Of a stretch of DNA of 64,000 nucleotides, positions 8,870 to 20,359 are shown piece by piece. Position 1 is the first letter of the stretch. The number at the start of each line of letters is the position of its first letter. The notes under the pieces were generated by a model. The model saw only the letters and a program-made list of their open reading frames with translations, searched no databases and was not told where the DNA came from. Source of the DNA: Actinostola sp. cb2023 (taxonomy: Eukaryota > Cnidaria > Anthozoa > Actiniaria > Actinostolidae); the NCBI GenBank assembly GCA_033675265.1, contig JAUJYZ010000961.1, positions 102,001-166,000 of the forward strand, written 5' to 3'. Made by a program: the position numbers and the translations under genes.

Positions 8870-10260
8870 ATTCCACTTTAATATTAAAAATGATACAACA
8901 TAATATTTTTTTTGATAACTCGCATTTCTCCGCTGAAAATATTTAACAAGACGCTCAATGAGCGTTCACTCGGGCATTGTGAAAAGGAAAATGTCAGTTG
9001 TTCGAGGAAGTACTTGAAAATGAATGCCAGTTGGTTGAAGAACAAGGACAATGTCAGCTGCGCGAGGAGAGACCTGACAATGACTGACAGTTGCGTGACG
9101 AGGGAGACTATGTATATACATGTATGTGTCGAGTTCATTTGATTTGACTTTGAGTTCAATTGATTTGATTTTGATGAGTTTGTGTAAAGGCCCCCTCTCT
9201 AGCTTCAGATCCCGAAACGTCGAGTTTGGAATCGAGTTCGGGTTCGAGTTACGTACGGTTCGAACGTCGAATAAAACAAGGACATCTTCTTCAATACAAT
9301 ATAATTTCTCTGACGTCATGACAATCAGTGACAGTTGAGTGACGAGGGAGACTATTAGTCCGGTGAGTACGAACATGATACGTCTTGAGGTTGCATAGGT
9401 CAGATGGTTCCGATAACGGCCTCGCGTTTCGGTTTAAAAAAAAAAATATTTTAAGCGAGCTTCTAGTCCTTTTACCACTTCTAGTCATTGAACGATGAAC
9501 TAGAATCCTGACCTTTTAATAGCTTGAAGATCTACAGCTGCTTTCAAAACTAAGATTCATAATCTACTTGAGTCCTGTGTCTCCTTTATCTTTTCAAATC
9601 TGCGGAGTAATCTTGAAACTCCGGATACGATTAAATACGTCGCATACTTTCGTCATTCTTTAACCGACAAAAAAAAAACTACGACTACTACTACCGAAAA
9701 ACGCATTTTCTAACTCGGGCAGCCTGCGGCCTGGGCCCGAGTAAAAAGTGCTTGATGTGAGGGGTTCTGGTTCTTCTCTCTGTCACTTTGACGTGACTTG
9801 TTTGTCGAACAGTTCTCTGTTTGCATATACTAATCAGTCGTTCTGCGATTCGGTCACTCGTATCACAACCGCATCGTAGTGTTGTCCCATGATCGTTGTG
9901 TCGTTCTGTTTGCTTTGAAATTCTTTGAAATTCAAGTTACATAAGTTACATAAGTTGCCATACAATGGCAAGTGCAGTTGTCATTGATTCGCGCATACTG
10001 TTATTGCAATTGCAGAAATGGGAAACTATTTCTCAGTAATTTTTTTAACAAAAGTCGGAAATTTTTGAGGACAAATAAGAGAATGCGGTTACGTACTATT
10101 GGACACACACATATATATATATATATTACAAAAGTCTTAAACATTTGAGGACAAATAAGAAAATGTTACTGTTGGACATTGACCTGGAAGATTCTGGCAG
10201 GGGTAATGTAATTTTTTTTAGTGATTGAGGGTTCAAAAATGCGTAATTTACACCAGAGAA
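8870..10260. other. Interior of the MULE-like element, no gene
   Basis: It contains a diverged internal repeat with the words AATGTCAGTTG and GAGGAAG at 8985-9085. The motif TGACAGTTG.GTGACGAGGGAGACTAT is duplicated at 9076-9112 and 9318-9354. A small inverted word ACTCGGGC/GCCCGAGT lies at 9714-9742, and an (AT)n run near 10110. The open frames here lack any recognisable domain. Confidence 0.45.
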
Positions 10261-10639
10261 TAGAATTATAGCTAAGTTGGATGATTGAGCTAGTAATAAC
10301 CTCCTATCGGTAGATTATCACTGGCAATCAAGTGAGTTAGCAACGTAAACATGTAACTCAGTATCTGTTGTTTGAAGTTCTAGTGTGATTGGTTGTCAAA
10401 GGGAGTTAGCTAGACCAGATCACCTTTGAGATCGGGTGATTGATAGTCATTGTAATTTTAAGAACGAAATAATGCCATAGAAATATAATAATAATAATAT
10501 AATAATAATTTATATTTTATATAATACTCTAAAAATCCAATAATTCCAGTCCAAAGTCCAGTCCAAAGTCCAGTCCAAAGTCCAGTCCAAAGTCCAGTCC
10601 AAAGTCCAGTCCATGTTTTACAACATACCAGTTATCGAT

Positions 10640-11344
10640 AGATGAAAGTATATTTGGCTGTAAATGACAGCTTAGCCAGTAAATAAACATATTTCAGGAA
10701 TTGTTAAAATAAGTTGATAAGTTATTCTCCTTTGAGATACATTAAACGTACGTCATGGAAGTAAATTGTTCTTATGCTATTGTTATGGTTTTTTTATATT
10801 TCTGAAAGTTGAAGTAATGTTGCAATCATTAGCAGACACATGTATTTTAAAACTGTGACAACGGGGTTCGATAATGATGTGTTGCGAACCTGTCAAAATG
10901 TAGCCCGGCTTATCGTCTGGAAAAGACATCCCGACTAAAATATTAATGTGGTCCAAAATGACAGCTTAGCCAGTAAGTAAACTAATTGTATCATCTATCT
11001 ATAATGAGTGTAGTAACAATACGAGTCAAGAAGTTGCGAGTTGCGAGACATATTGCAGGGATTGTTGAGTAAATGACAATAATAAGATAATTTTAGAGCC
11101 ATCGTATAGTTGTCATTTTCTTCAGACGATGTTTTAAAAGGTTCATCAGGTCTGCTACTCATCAGAGTTCATTGACAGTGCTTCAGTCATCACACACACA
11201 GTCGAACCAGGAACGTGATTCATACACCACACACACTTCTCAAATATCAGCACAAAAGCACATTACAGAAATAAAAACAAACTGATATTGAGCCGATCAA
11301 AACCATTCAAAACTGTAACCAAGAATAGCCAGCAAATTGAACAG
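10640..11344. other. No gene recognised
   Basis: AT-rich flank of the MULE-like element. Two copies of ATGACAGCTTAGCCAGTAA occur at about 10666 and 10959. Nothing coding was seen. Confidence 0.4.
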
Positions 11345-12600
11345 TCAAGGAATGTATGCAATATAATAAATTTCACTATTTAATTGTTTCCATTGAATAG
11401 TCTGGATCGGATCGAATGTATTTATGGAGATAGCAATTACAATACACATATCGGTGGTTCGAATCTTTTAAGAACGAAGCATCATATACATGAAGCAATA
11501 TGAAGGTATGTAATATAATTTCAGTTTGGTTTCCATTGAATAGTCTGGATCGAAGAATACACATATCTTTTATGGAGATAGCAATTACAATACACATATC
11601 GGTGGTTCGAATCTTTTAAGAACGAAGCATCATATACATGAAGCAATATGAAGGTATGTAATATAATTTCAGTTTGGTTTCCATTGAATAGTCTGGATCG
11701 AAGAATACACATATCTTTTATGGAGATAGCAATTAGAATACACATATCGGTGATTCGAATCTTTTAAGAACGAAGCATCATATACATGAAGCAATATGAA
11801 GGTATGTAATATAATTTCAGTTCGGTTTCCATTGAATAGTCTGGATCGAAGAATACACATATCCTTTATGGAGATAGCAATTAGAATACACATATCGGTG
11901 ATTCGAATCTTTTAAGAACGAAGCATCATATACATGAAGCAATATGAAGGTATGTAATATAATTTCAGTTTGGTTTCCATTGAATAGTCTGGATCGAAGA
12001 ATACACATATCTTTTATGGAGATAGCAATTACAATACACATATCGGTGGTTCGAATCTTTTAAGAACGAAGCATCATATACATGAAGCAATATGAAGGTA
12101 TGTAATATAATTTCAGTTTGGTTTCCATTGAATAGTCTGGATCGAAGAATACACATATCTTTTATGGAGATAGCAATTAGAATACACATATCGGTGATTC
12201 GAATCTTTTAAGAACGAAGCATCATATACATGAAGCAATATGAAGGTATGTAATATAATTTCAGTTCGGTTTCCATTGAATAGTCTGGATCGAAGAATAC
12301 ACATATCCTTTATGGAGATAGCAATTAGAATACACATATCGGTGATTCGAATCTTTTAAGAACGAAGCATCATATACATGAAGCAATATGAAGGTATGTA
12401 ATATAATTTCAGTTCGGTTTCCATTGAATAGTCTGGGCTGGATCGAAGAATACACATCAGTCTTTTATGGAGATAGCAATATTAGAATCGCACATATCGG
12501 TGTTCGAATCTAGCAATATTAGAATCGCACATATCGGTGTTCGAATCTTTTAAGAACGAAGCATCATATACATGAAGCAATATGAAGTTCGGTTTATAAT
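11345..12600. repeat. 148-bp satellite array, about eight copies
   Basis: The same unit recurs every 148 bp (coding-like starts at 11597, 11745, 11893, 12041, 12189 and 12337). Marker words are GTTTCCATTGAATAGTCTGG and TATCGGTGRTTCGAATC. The last copy (12400-12600) is rearranged. Each unit has an open minus-strand frame of about 74 codons, but 148 is not a multiple of three. The frame therefore shifts from copy to copy, and no continuous protein is made. Two unit subtypes alternate, differing at AATTACAAT/AATTAGAAT and GTTTGG/GTTCGG. Confidence 0.92.
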
Positions 12601-13020
12601 TTCAGTTCGGTTTCCATTGGAATCGCACATATCGGTGTTCGAATCTAGCAATATTAGAATCGCACATATCGGTGTTCGAATCGAACCACCAGACAACACG
12701 ATTCACCGTTCAACTTCCGGTCTCACCATTTGAACGAATGGTACCATTGGTAAAACTTTTCAAGGCCTCTAAGATTCCACAGGGTTCCCGTTAGAAAAAA
12801 GCTAGGGTTCCCCAGAACGAGTCAGATTCCACAGACTTCCCATTAGAAGAAAAATACGTATAGTAATTCCCAAGGTATCCCGGTCATCGAACATATATTA
12901 TTATTATAGTTAGATTTAATTGATAAATTCGGGTTCCCTGTGTTAAATTCACCATTCGTACGAATGGTAAAATCGATTTCTCCATTGGTATCTGGTGGTG
13001 TGTATTGGACATTCATGTGA
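12601..13020. other. Degenerate repeat edge with short palindromic words
   Basis: It holds residual satellite words (AATCGCACATATCGGTGTTCG, partial) and then words such as ACCATTCGTACGAATGGT and GGGTTCCC.GTTAG that repeat in both orientations. No gene is seen. Confidence 0.45.
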
Positions 13021-13035
13021 AAAATAACCTATTTG

Positions 13036-13270
13036 TACTAATTGTAATAAGACTTTCTACAGCAGGCAAAGATTAATAACTCACGTGCGAAATAAAGTGT
13101 GTGAAAAGAAAGAACCTATTTGTACTAATTGTAATAAGACTTTCTGCAGCAGGCAAAGATTGAGAACTCATGTGTGTAAATATAGAGATACCACATGTAA
13201 AGAATGTGATGAGACTTTCTGCTCTATTCAACAATTACAAACTCACTTCTGCAGAATAGCAAATATCTAA
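13036..13270 (+). pseudogene. 3' part of a C2HC zinc-finger gene
   Basis: The frame is open from about 13036 to TAA at 13268-13270. It encodes three fingers: CTNCNKTFYSRQRLITHV, CTNCNKTFCSRQRLRTHV and CKECDETFCSIQQLQTHF. Each has C-x2-C-x12-H followed by a Cys in place of the second His or Cys pair. No ATG precedes it (a TAA lies at about 13033), so it is a 5'-truncated piece. The stop codon falls inside the first unit of the 52-bp array. The upstream part may be the fragment at 4979-5230. Confidence 0.6.
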
Positions 13271-13710
13271 TAAACAACAGTAGCATTCTATATAGCTGTG
13301 TGTAGATGTAACAAATATCTAATAAACAACAGTAGCATTCTATATAGCTGTGTGTAGATGTAACAAATATCTAATAAACAACAGTAGCATTCTATATAGC
13401 TGTGTGTAGATGTAACAAATATCTAATAAACAACAGTAGCATTCTATATAGCTGTGTGTAGATGTAACAAATATCTAATAAACAACAGTAGCATTCTATA
13501 TAGCTGTGTGTAGATGTAACAAATATCTAATAAACAACAGTAGCATTCTATATAGCTGTGTGTAGATGTAACAAATATCTAATAAACAACAGTAGCATTC
13601 TATATAGCTGTGTGTAGATGTAACAAATATCTAATAAACAACAGTAGCATTCTATATAGCTGTGTGTAGATGTAACAAATATCTAATAAACAACAGTAGC
13701 ATTCTATATA
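13262..13710. repeat. 52-bp minisatellite, left part (about 8.6 copies)
   Basis: The unit is 52 bp, with core words AACAAATATCTAATAAACAA, CAGTAGCATTCTATATAG and CTGTGTGTAGATGT. Copies are identical by eye. The array is cut at 13710/13711 by the CACTA transposon and continues at 28441. Confidence 0.97.
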
Positions 13711-13715
13711 CCCTT

Positions 13716-13976
13716 GCGAAATAAAACTAGGATTCCCTAGGAAATCCTAGGATTTTCTTAATAAATCCTAGGATTTAATTCCTAGGAATTCCTAGGATTT
13801 CCTAGGAAATTCCTAGGAATGAGGTGTGAAATTTCACAGTAAATTGGGACAAAGAATGCAAAGAATTCCTAGGAGTTCCTAGGAATTCCTAGGAATTCGA
13901 AACACTAAATTATGAAGAAAAAATCCTAGGAAACTCCTAGGAAACTCCTAGGAAACTCCTAGGAAACTCCTAGAAT
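13716..13976. repeat. Left subterminal palindrome cluster of the CACTA element
   Basis: There are many copies of CCTAGG, often as CCTAGGAATTCCTAGG or AAACTCCTAGG. The mirror cluster lies at 28213-28430. Subterminal short repeats are the usual transposase-binding sites of CACTA elements. That role here is inferred. Confidence 0.8.
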
Positions 13977-14963
13977 TTAATACATGGAATATTAATATTA
14001 AAACTTAGAAAGATACAGCAATAAAATTACAAACAGGTTTAATACACCTCATACTGATATTACACATCAATAAATACATTGTACATGTAATAATAACTGG
14101 AACTAAATTGGAACTAGAAAAATATAATATTTTGCTTTCTAAAATATATTATTGGATGTCAATATTATTATTACACAATGATTTAAATTTGTTCATATTC
14201 AATCATATGAAGATATTCAATGAGATATTTTCTATCAATACTTGATAATTATTAAATTATATACAATGATTTAAATTTGTTCATATTCAATCATATGAAG
14301 ATATTCAATGAGATATTTTCTATCAATACTTGATAATTATTAAATTATATACAATGATTTAAATTTGTTCATATTCAATCATATGAAGATATTCAATGAG
14401 ATATTTTCTATCAATACTTGATAATTATTAAATTATATACAATGATTTAAATGTGTTCATATTCAATCATACGAAGATATTCGATCAGATATTTTCTATC
14501 AATACTTGATAATTATTAAATTATATACAATGATTTAAATTTGTTCATATTCAATCATACGAAGATATTCGATCAGATATTTTCTATCAATACTTGATAA
14601 TTATTAAATTATATACAATGATTTAAATTTGTTCATATTCAATCATATGAAGATATTCAATGAGATATTTTCTATCAATACTTGATAATTATTAAATTAT
14701 ATACAATGATTTAAATGTGTTCATATTCAATCATATGAAGATATTCGATCAGATATTTTCTATCAATACTTGATAATTATTCAATTATATACAATGATTT
14801 AAATGTGTTCATATTCAATCATATGAAGATATTCGATCAGATATTTTCTATCAATACTTGATAATTATTAAATTATATACAATGATTTAAATGTGTTCAT
14901 ATTCAATCATATGAAGATATTCGATCAGATATTTTCTATCAATACTTGATAATTATTCAATTT

Positions 14964-15129
14964 TATCCTATACATATTACATCTCGGCCAATCAGAGCTC
15001 ACCATTTCTATGAAATACAGAGCGGTATTTCATAGTTTTTTCTATGAAATACAGAGCGGTATTTCATAGTTTGTATTAGCCAATCAAAACGTTGTAAATT
15101 TTAATTGTTGATGTAATATATATAGGATA
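14964..15129. mobile_element. Hairpin MITE inserted in the 88-bp array (first)
   Basis: The ends TATCCTATACATATTACATC and the complement of GATGTAATATATATAGGATA face each other. The inside has a duplicated TTTCTATGAAATACAGAGCG palindromic motif. Confidence 0.75.
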
Positions 15130-15132
15130 ATA

Positions 15133-15292
15133 TGGTTATTCCATGGTTTTCAATGGAATACGGGCGGAAATTTCACTCAAAAATTATATTATTTTAAGTA
15201 TACAACTCGCCTAAAGGCTCGTTGTATACCAAATAATATAATTTTTTCGTGAAATATCCACCCGTATTCCATAGAAAACCATGGAATAACCA
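15133..15292. mobile_element. Hairpin MITE inserted in the 88-bp array (second)
   Basis: The ends TGGTTATTCCATGG and CCATGGAATAACCA are followed inward by CCCGTATTCCA-type inverted arms around a GGCTCGTTGTATAC/GTATACAACTCGCC centre. It directly abuts the first hairpin. Confidence 0.75.
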
Positions 15293-15750
15293 ATAAATAT
15301 ACAATGATTTAAATGTGTTCATATTCAATCATATGAAGATATTCGATCAGATATTTTCTATCAATACTTGATAATTATTCAATTATATACAATGATTTAA
15401 ATGTGTTCATATTCAATCATATGAAGATATTCGATCAGATATTTTCTATCAATACTTCATAATTATTAAATTATATACAATGATTTAAATTTGTTCATAT
15501 TCAATCATATGAAGATATTCGATCAGATATTTTCTATCAATACTTGATAATTATTAAATTATATACAATGATTTAAATGTGTTCATATTCAATCATACGA
15601 AGATATTCAATGAGATATTTTCTATCAATACTTGATAATTATTAAATTATATACAATGATTTAAATCATATTATTTGTTCATTAATTCTATCAATGTTAT
15701 ATCATAAAATCAAAAAGATATTCAATCATTATCATTATAAATCATCAATT

Positions 15751-18700
15751 TTACTTATATTGTAACCCTCGTTTTATATTTCTGATCATTGTTTTGGTTT
15801 TCTCTCTTGATAAGTTAAACTTTGTTTGCATCACACCTACATGTAGAACAAAGAGAGAAATGCAATGTTACCATTAATTTTCAATATTCTAAATATATGT
15901 ACATGTACACTCATTTATACCTCTAATAATATATTTATGCACTACATGCACAACATAACAATATGTTTTGAAACACTTACACATAATCGTTTCCAACTTC
16001 TGAGGGTCAAGAGCCTCAGCCGCCTTGTCGTTGCCACACTTCCAGGTCTTGACCCCTTTCACAGTTTTCCTTTTCAAGTCTTCCTTTGAAAAGGAAGAAA
16101 ACACTATTTCTTTCAGTGCTTGCCTTGGGTCATTGAAAGTGGAAGCCAGCACTTCAAGGCTTTTCTGTTCAAGTTAAAATAAGAATGAATAAGTTCTGCA
16201 ATTCAATTCAAGATAACTAAATGGGAATTCAACAAAAACAATGATTTTTAATGCAATAGAACTGAATGGTTAGATTTGAGGAACCTGACGGTACCGAATG
16301 TGGGCATGCCGTGATATTTAAATAAAACACATAACAAAGAAGATTGGATTAGTTGGGAGTGAAAGTTAACACTTAGAGGAGATGAGTCACACAGTGGACT
16401 GGAGCAATTAAGTACAGTAATGAAAATTATATACCTCTGGCTCTGGCTCTTGTCCTTTGTTGCTCTAAGTAGTAAAAGAGGAAATAATAAGCTAAAAGTG
16501 CACAAAGACAAAACTCATCAAGTGTAATAATTTTTTCTTAGATTTTACTGTGCAACTTACAGAAACCAGATAAAGAAAACCAATCAAAATTTAAGACGAA
16601 AGCACAACATTCGAACTTAATGTGTACTTTAAAAATCAAGATGCGTCAGAAATTTGGCTCCAGTTTCAAGAGTTGCACAATAATAAGTTAAATTCCTAAA
16701 TCATGGTTCATACTTTGACATAGCATAAGAAACGAAACTTTTCCATTCTCTTATGCTTATGTCAAAGTGTCAACCACGCTCAAGATGAATGTAAATTTGA
16801 TGAGCTCAATCTTAAGTTAAATTGACTAGTTTAACAAAACACTTCGTGTCTGGGTCCTTATAGTAAATAGTGCTTATGCTTATCTCAGCACTTTTTTTTA
16901 CTAGACCTAACTCAGACCTTATAAACCATTAACACTTCATCACAGGGAAACAAAATTTACTCAGTTTCCCTCAGTCAGCCAGTCCCAGGGAGTTCAATAA
17001 GGGCAGGTAACACTGTCTGTCATTGCCGTTATTCACTAGTCAAACTGAGTATAGAAATCGCCTCCTATATAAGACTGCCGATTACCTCAACTTATTCACC
17101 TTTTCGGCGCTAGAGGTCACGTGGTGTACTTTCATGAACTACTGTCACCAAAAATAATAATAACTTAATATAAAATAATAATAATATAAAAATGTAATAA
17201 CTTTTGTATATTATATGGTAATTTGTTGCTTGGTAATAATTGTAATCCCGTCTGGGCTCAGTATTTTTTCTGAGTCTTTTTACGCTTGAGAAAACCTTAC
17301 AAACTACATTGTACATTACTAACTTTTGTATAATATACATGTATCAACTCGATTTAGTTTTTCTAGCGCTGAAAAGGTGAATTGAATCCCCTGCAGTCTA
17401 TAATATTGGTATAAATTATATTGCAATGTATTGATAATACTGAGGTTGCATACTAACCTTCTTCTTTTTTAGCTGTTTTACCTCAGCTCTCAAACTCTCC
17501 ACTTCTGCCTTTAGATTTTGTAGCTCAGTGTTTACATAAGTATAAAATGAGGTATCAGGCACTGGCTCACTGTGATCAATGTTGATGTTGGTGAATCCCT
17601 CATCATCATTCAGAAGAGAGAGCATCGATGATGATGATGATGACTGATGTGAACTCCATGTGGTATTTGATGATGACATTGATGAAGTGTAAGGTGGACG
17701 ATGTGTTCTCAAAGGTGTTAAAACATGTAGATTTTCAGTATCATGGGATGGTAACAAAAGTGTTCTGGAGTCATGAATGTTGACATGATGCTGTGGCAGT
17801 GATTTATGCTGTGATGGTGGTGGTGTGGTGAATGATTGTGGTGTGATGTGTGATGATGGTGGTGAAGCACGTGGTGTGATGTGTGATGATGGTGGTGAAG
17901 CACGTGGTGTGATGTGTGATGGTGGTGGTGAAGCACGTGGTGTGATGTGTGATGGTGATGGTATGGTGAATGATTGTGGTGCGATGTGTGATGATGGTGG
18001 TGAAGCACACGGTGTGATGTGTGATGATGGTGGTGAAGCACGTGGTGTGATGTGTGATGATGGTGGTGAAGCACGTGGTGTGATGTGTGATGGTGGTGGT
18101 GAAGCACGTGGTGTGATGTGTGATGGTGATGGTATGGTGAATGATTGTGGTGCGATGTGTGATGATGGTGGTGAAGCACACGGTGTGATGTGTGATGATG
18201 GTGGTGAAGCACACGGTGTGATGTGTGATGATGGTGGTGAATTCGGTGATTCTTGTGTAATACGGCCATGGGGTGATGGTGGATTTACCAGTGCCTGGTA
18301 TCTCCTTTGTGCAAGCACTTCATGGACACGTTCTTTTTGCACTTGATCTTTCAACTGCAAAATTGAAAAAAAATCACCATGAATAAGATATATTAAAATG
18401 CAACACTTGTATTTGTTGTGCATGATATTATTATTGAACTATCTGCAAGTAAATTTTAAATGCCTAGAAAAAGATATTGCACATATTTTTTAAAGAAAAC
18501 AAACTCAAATAATGAAAATTCTAAATAAGAAACTTACTGTTGGAGGCTTTTTTCTTTTTGGCTTGTTTTTGTTATTTTCTTTGTTATTGTCTTTTTTGTT
18601 GTCTTTCTTATTTATTTTACCACCATCATCTTCATCATCATCATCGCTAACTGTGAGTGGAAAGTATAAGTTGTGGTTTATTTTTTCCACTGGTTTAAAT

Positions 18701-20080
18701 TTTTGGAGGGTCGTTTGAAGGTTAGATTTAGGGTTTTATGGTGGGTAAGTTATATTTTTAAAGGATGAGTATGAATGAAAGGGCTTTGTGCTAAGCCCTG
18801 GTTAACTTAGTAAGGGTTTACATTGAAATAAAAAATTGAAAAAGAGGTCATTGCTGATTATATATTAAACAGAATATGACATGGCCGCTTGGAGATACAG
18901 ATTTTATATCTTCTTATGTTGAGAATATCTTCACTTGTAAGATATTACCTCAACACTGATTCAAAGATAAAATCCATACATGTACATGTATATATCTCCA
19001 CGCAGCCATGTAATCCTCTTTATACATAACATCCATGTAAGCTTATGTCTCAAAGAAAAAATACTTACAACTCATATTCATTTCAATTGATTTCCATCTT
19101 TTCTCATTGCCTTTCTTTTTGGTAGATTTGGCAGGCTCACCATCATCATCACTGTTTACTAAAATAATGGTAACAGCAAATGTATAAAATTCATAAGAAA
19201 GAAAAGACAATAATCCATGTATTTCTTAAATCTTAAATAGTATTTGTCTTTGGATTTCTTTGAACAGGGCCCATCGACACTTAAACCCCAATCCTAACCC
19301 CAACCCTAATCAAGAATATATAACTTAATAACACGAAACCAATAACACTGACCCAAGCAATTACATGCTTGGTAAATAAACTTTGAACAACCAAAGCCAG
19401 TGGCTAATAAGTTATATGTGTCACTAGTTGTGACATGTTGCACGGTTTTAGTGTTTGTACTCTATTTATGACAAGAATATAAATGGCCAAAAAAATACTT
19501 ACAACTCATGTTAATTTCCTTTGCTCTTTCTGTGGGCTTTCTTTTCCTTTTTCCCTGACAGTCATCGACTGTAATTTGAGCGCCAAAGCTTTGGTTAATT
19601 ATTGTTCAATATTTGAATAAAAAAGGCGGGATTTCTGGTAATGGTGGAATTCATGATCAGTTTACGGTATAATTATACTGATTTTAGCTTACCTGGTTTT
19701 GTTAGCGACTTCTCGTGATCAACGGCCTTCGCTCTACTACCTTTAATACGAAATGAAATAAGAAGTGGTCGTCAACTATAAGCTAGCGTTGTAGTCAGAA
19801 AGATTCTAATCGGGCATTTATTACCCCCAGTAACTTTAGGTAATTGAAGTAAATTGTGAAATATACTTAACTTAAATAGATAACTTTTTATACAAGTCTT
19901 ATGCTTACCATATGCAGCGAGAACTTTTGCTTTGTGTATGGCGAAACCATCTTTCCCGCTCAACGGCACTTCGACGGTTTGTCCGATTAACTCTCTCATT
20001 TCCTTGCCGTGTTTTGCGATTTCCTTCTCTTTTATCACACTGACCGAATTTTCCTCCAACCATTCAACGACTACCCACAT
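15751..20080 (-). CDS. CACTA accessory protein, nine exons, possible BEN domain
   Basis: Predicted exons on the minus strand: 20080-19909, 19740-19693, 19568-19503, 19158-19069, 18650-18538, 18354-17458, 16464-16435, 16164-15981 and 15836-15751. All junctions are GT-AG with matching phases, and the total is 1,686 nt (561 aa plus stop). The N-terminus (MWVVVEWLEENSVSVIKEKE...) resembles the module that precedes BEN domains in many metazoan transposon-linked proteins. Acidic and Lys-rich linkers follow, then about 13 copies of an SPPSSHITP-type repeat and a coiled coil (LQNLKAEVESLRAEVKQL). The C-terminal exons (ALKEIVFSSFSKEDL ... LDPQKLETIM) look like a BEN-type DNA-binding domain. That label is tentative. 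It shares a short intergenic region with the transposase gene, the usual arrangement for a TnpA-like partner. Confidence 0.6.
16500..17457. other. Intron content: rearranged tRNA-SINE remnant
   Basis: Between exons 6 and 7 of the accessory gene, 17205-17330 carries GTCTGGGCTCAGTA...CCTTACAAACTA.ATTGTACATTACTAAC in plus orientation. Next to it, TATGGTAATTTGTTGCTTGG lies in the opposite orientation. Both words occur in order in the SINE at 53320-53459, so this is a scrambled copy. TTTTCGGCGCTAGA and TCTAGCGCTGAAAAGGTG form an inverted pair around it (about 17101-17380). Confidence 0.5.
17822..18250. repeat. Coding minisatellite (SPPSSHITP repeat) in the accessory gene
   Basis: Units of 33 bp (GGTGGTGAAGCACGTGGTGTG and variants) repeat about 13 times in frame inside exon 6. 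Two copies of a larger block include a QSFTIPSPSHITP variant. The unit length is a multiple of three, and the frame is open throughout on both strands. Confidence 0.9.
18871..19021. mobile_element. Hairpin MITE, family copy 1
   Basis: The outer words AGAATATGACATGGCCGCTTGGAGATAC and the complement of GTATATATCTCCACGCAGCCATGTAATCCTCT match imperfectly. Relatives lie at 21794-21950 and 26296-26359. It is intronic to the accessory gene. Confidence 0.65.
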
Positions 20081-20359
20081 GATTACTAATGTATACAGCA
20101 GACAGAACAAAATACAATGATTATTCAGCTCGAACAAGCTCTCAAGCGGCAAACTGCAAGAGTCCGTTTGAAATGAAGCGCGAATCCAGGCACGAGTCAT
20201 GTGAACTCAGTATTGCTCAGTGATTGGTTCACTGAGTCACATGATTCGCCAGGCGGGAATACCTCCATGACTTCTGGGTAATTTGTAAGCCGCCATATTG
20301 AATGTTGTGAAAAAAGTTTAAGCTTACATGTATGTCATATTTTGCGTATTTCTCGACTA
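20081..20359. promoter_or_regulatory. Shared intergenic region of the two divergent CACTA genes
   Basis: The start codons of the accessory protein (20080, minus) and the transposase (20360, plus) are about 280 bp apart. The region has inverted words TGAGTCACATGATTCGCC and GTCATGTGAACTCAG (20196-20250) around CAGTGATTGGTTCACTG. This is a CCAAT-containing, partly palindromic bidirectional promoter candidate. Confidence 0.5.

Larger units (their letters stand above)
7898..10629. mobile_element. MULE-like non-autonomous DNA transposon with long TIRs
   Basis: The ends are inverted: GGCATGTTGTAAAACATGG at the left and the complement of GGTATGTTGTAAAACATGG at the right. Each is followed inward by the TGGACTTTGGAC tandem repeat. 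The 10-bp word AGTTATCGAT flanks it directly on both sides (7888-7897 and 10630-10639), a convincing target duplication. Homology between the arms continues for hundreds of bases: 8085-8135 against 10390-10445, and 8440-8525 against 10270-10385, with an insertion of about 270 bp in the left arm. Long arms plus a 9-10 bp duplication fit Mutator-like elements. No transposase frame is visible, so it is non-autonomous. Confidence 0.72.
14167..15665. repeat. 88-bp tandem array inside the CACTA element
   Basis: The unit begins ATACAATGATTTAAAT and repeats with an 88-bp period (14261, 14349, 14437 and onward), about 13 copies in all. Subtypes differ at ATTCAATGAG/ATTCGATCAG and TTTGTTC/GTGTTC. The array is interrupted by two hairpin MITEs at 14964-15292. 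Confidence 0.93.

Noticed and set aside
11376..12455. Series of 64-74 aa minus-strand genes
   Set aside because: They are the same frame of a 148-bp satellite read copy by copy. The period is not divisible by three, and there is no start or splice context.
17718..18346. His-rich or Gly/Asp-rich proteins in other frames of the 33-bp repeat
   Set aside because: They are alternative frames of the exon 6 repeat of the accessory gene. Only the SPPSSHITP frame continues into flanking exons with correct phase.
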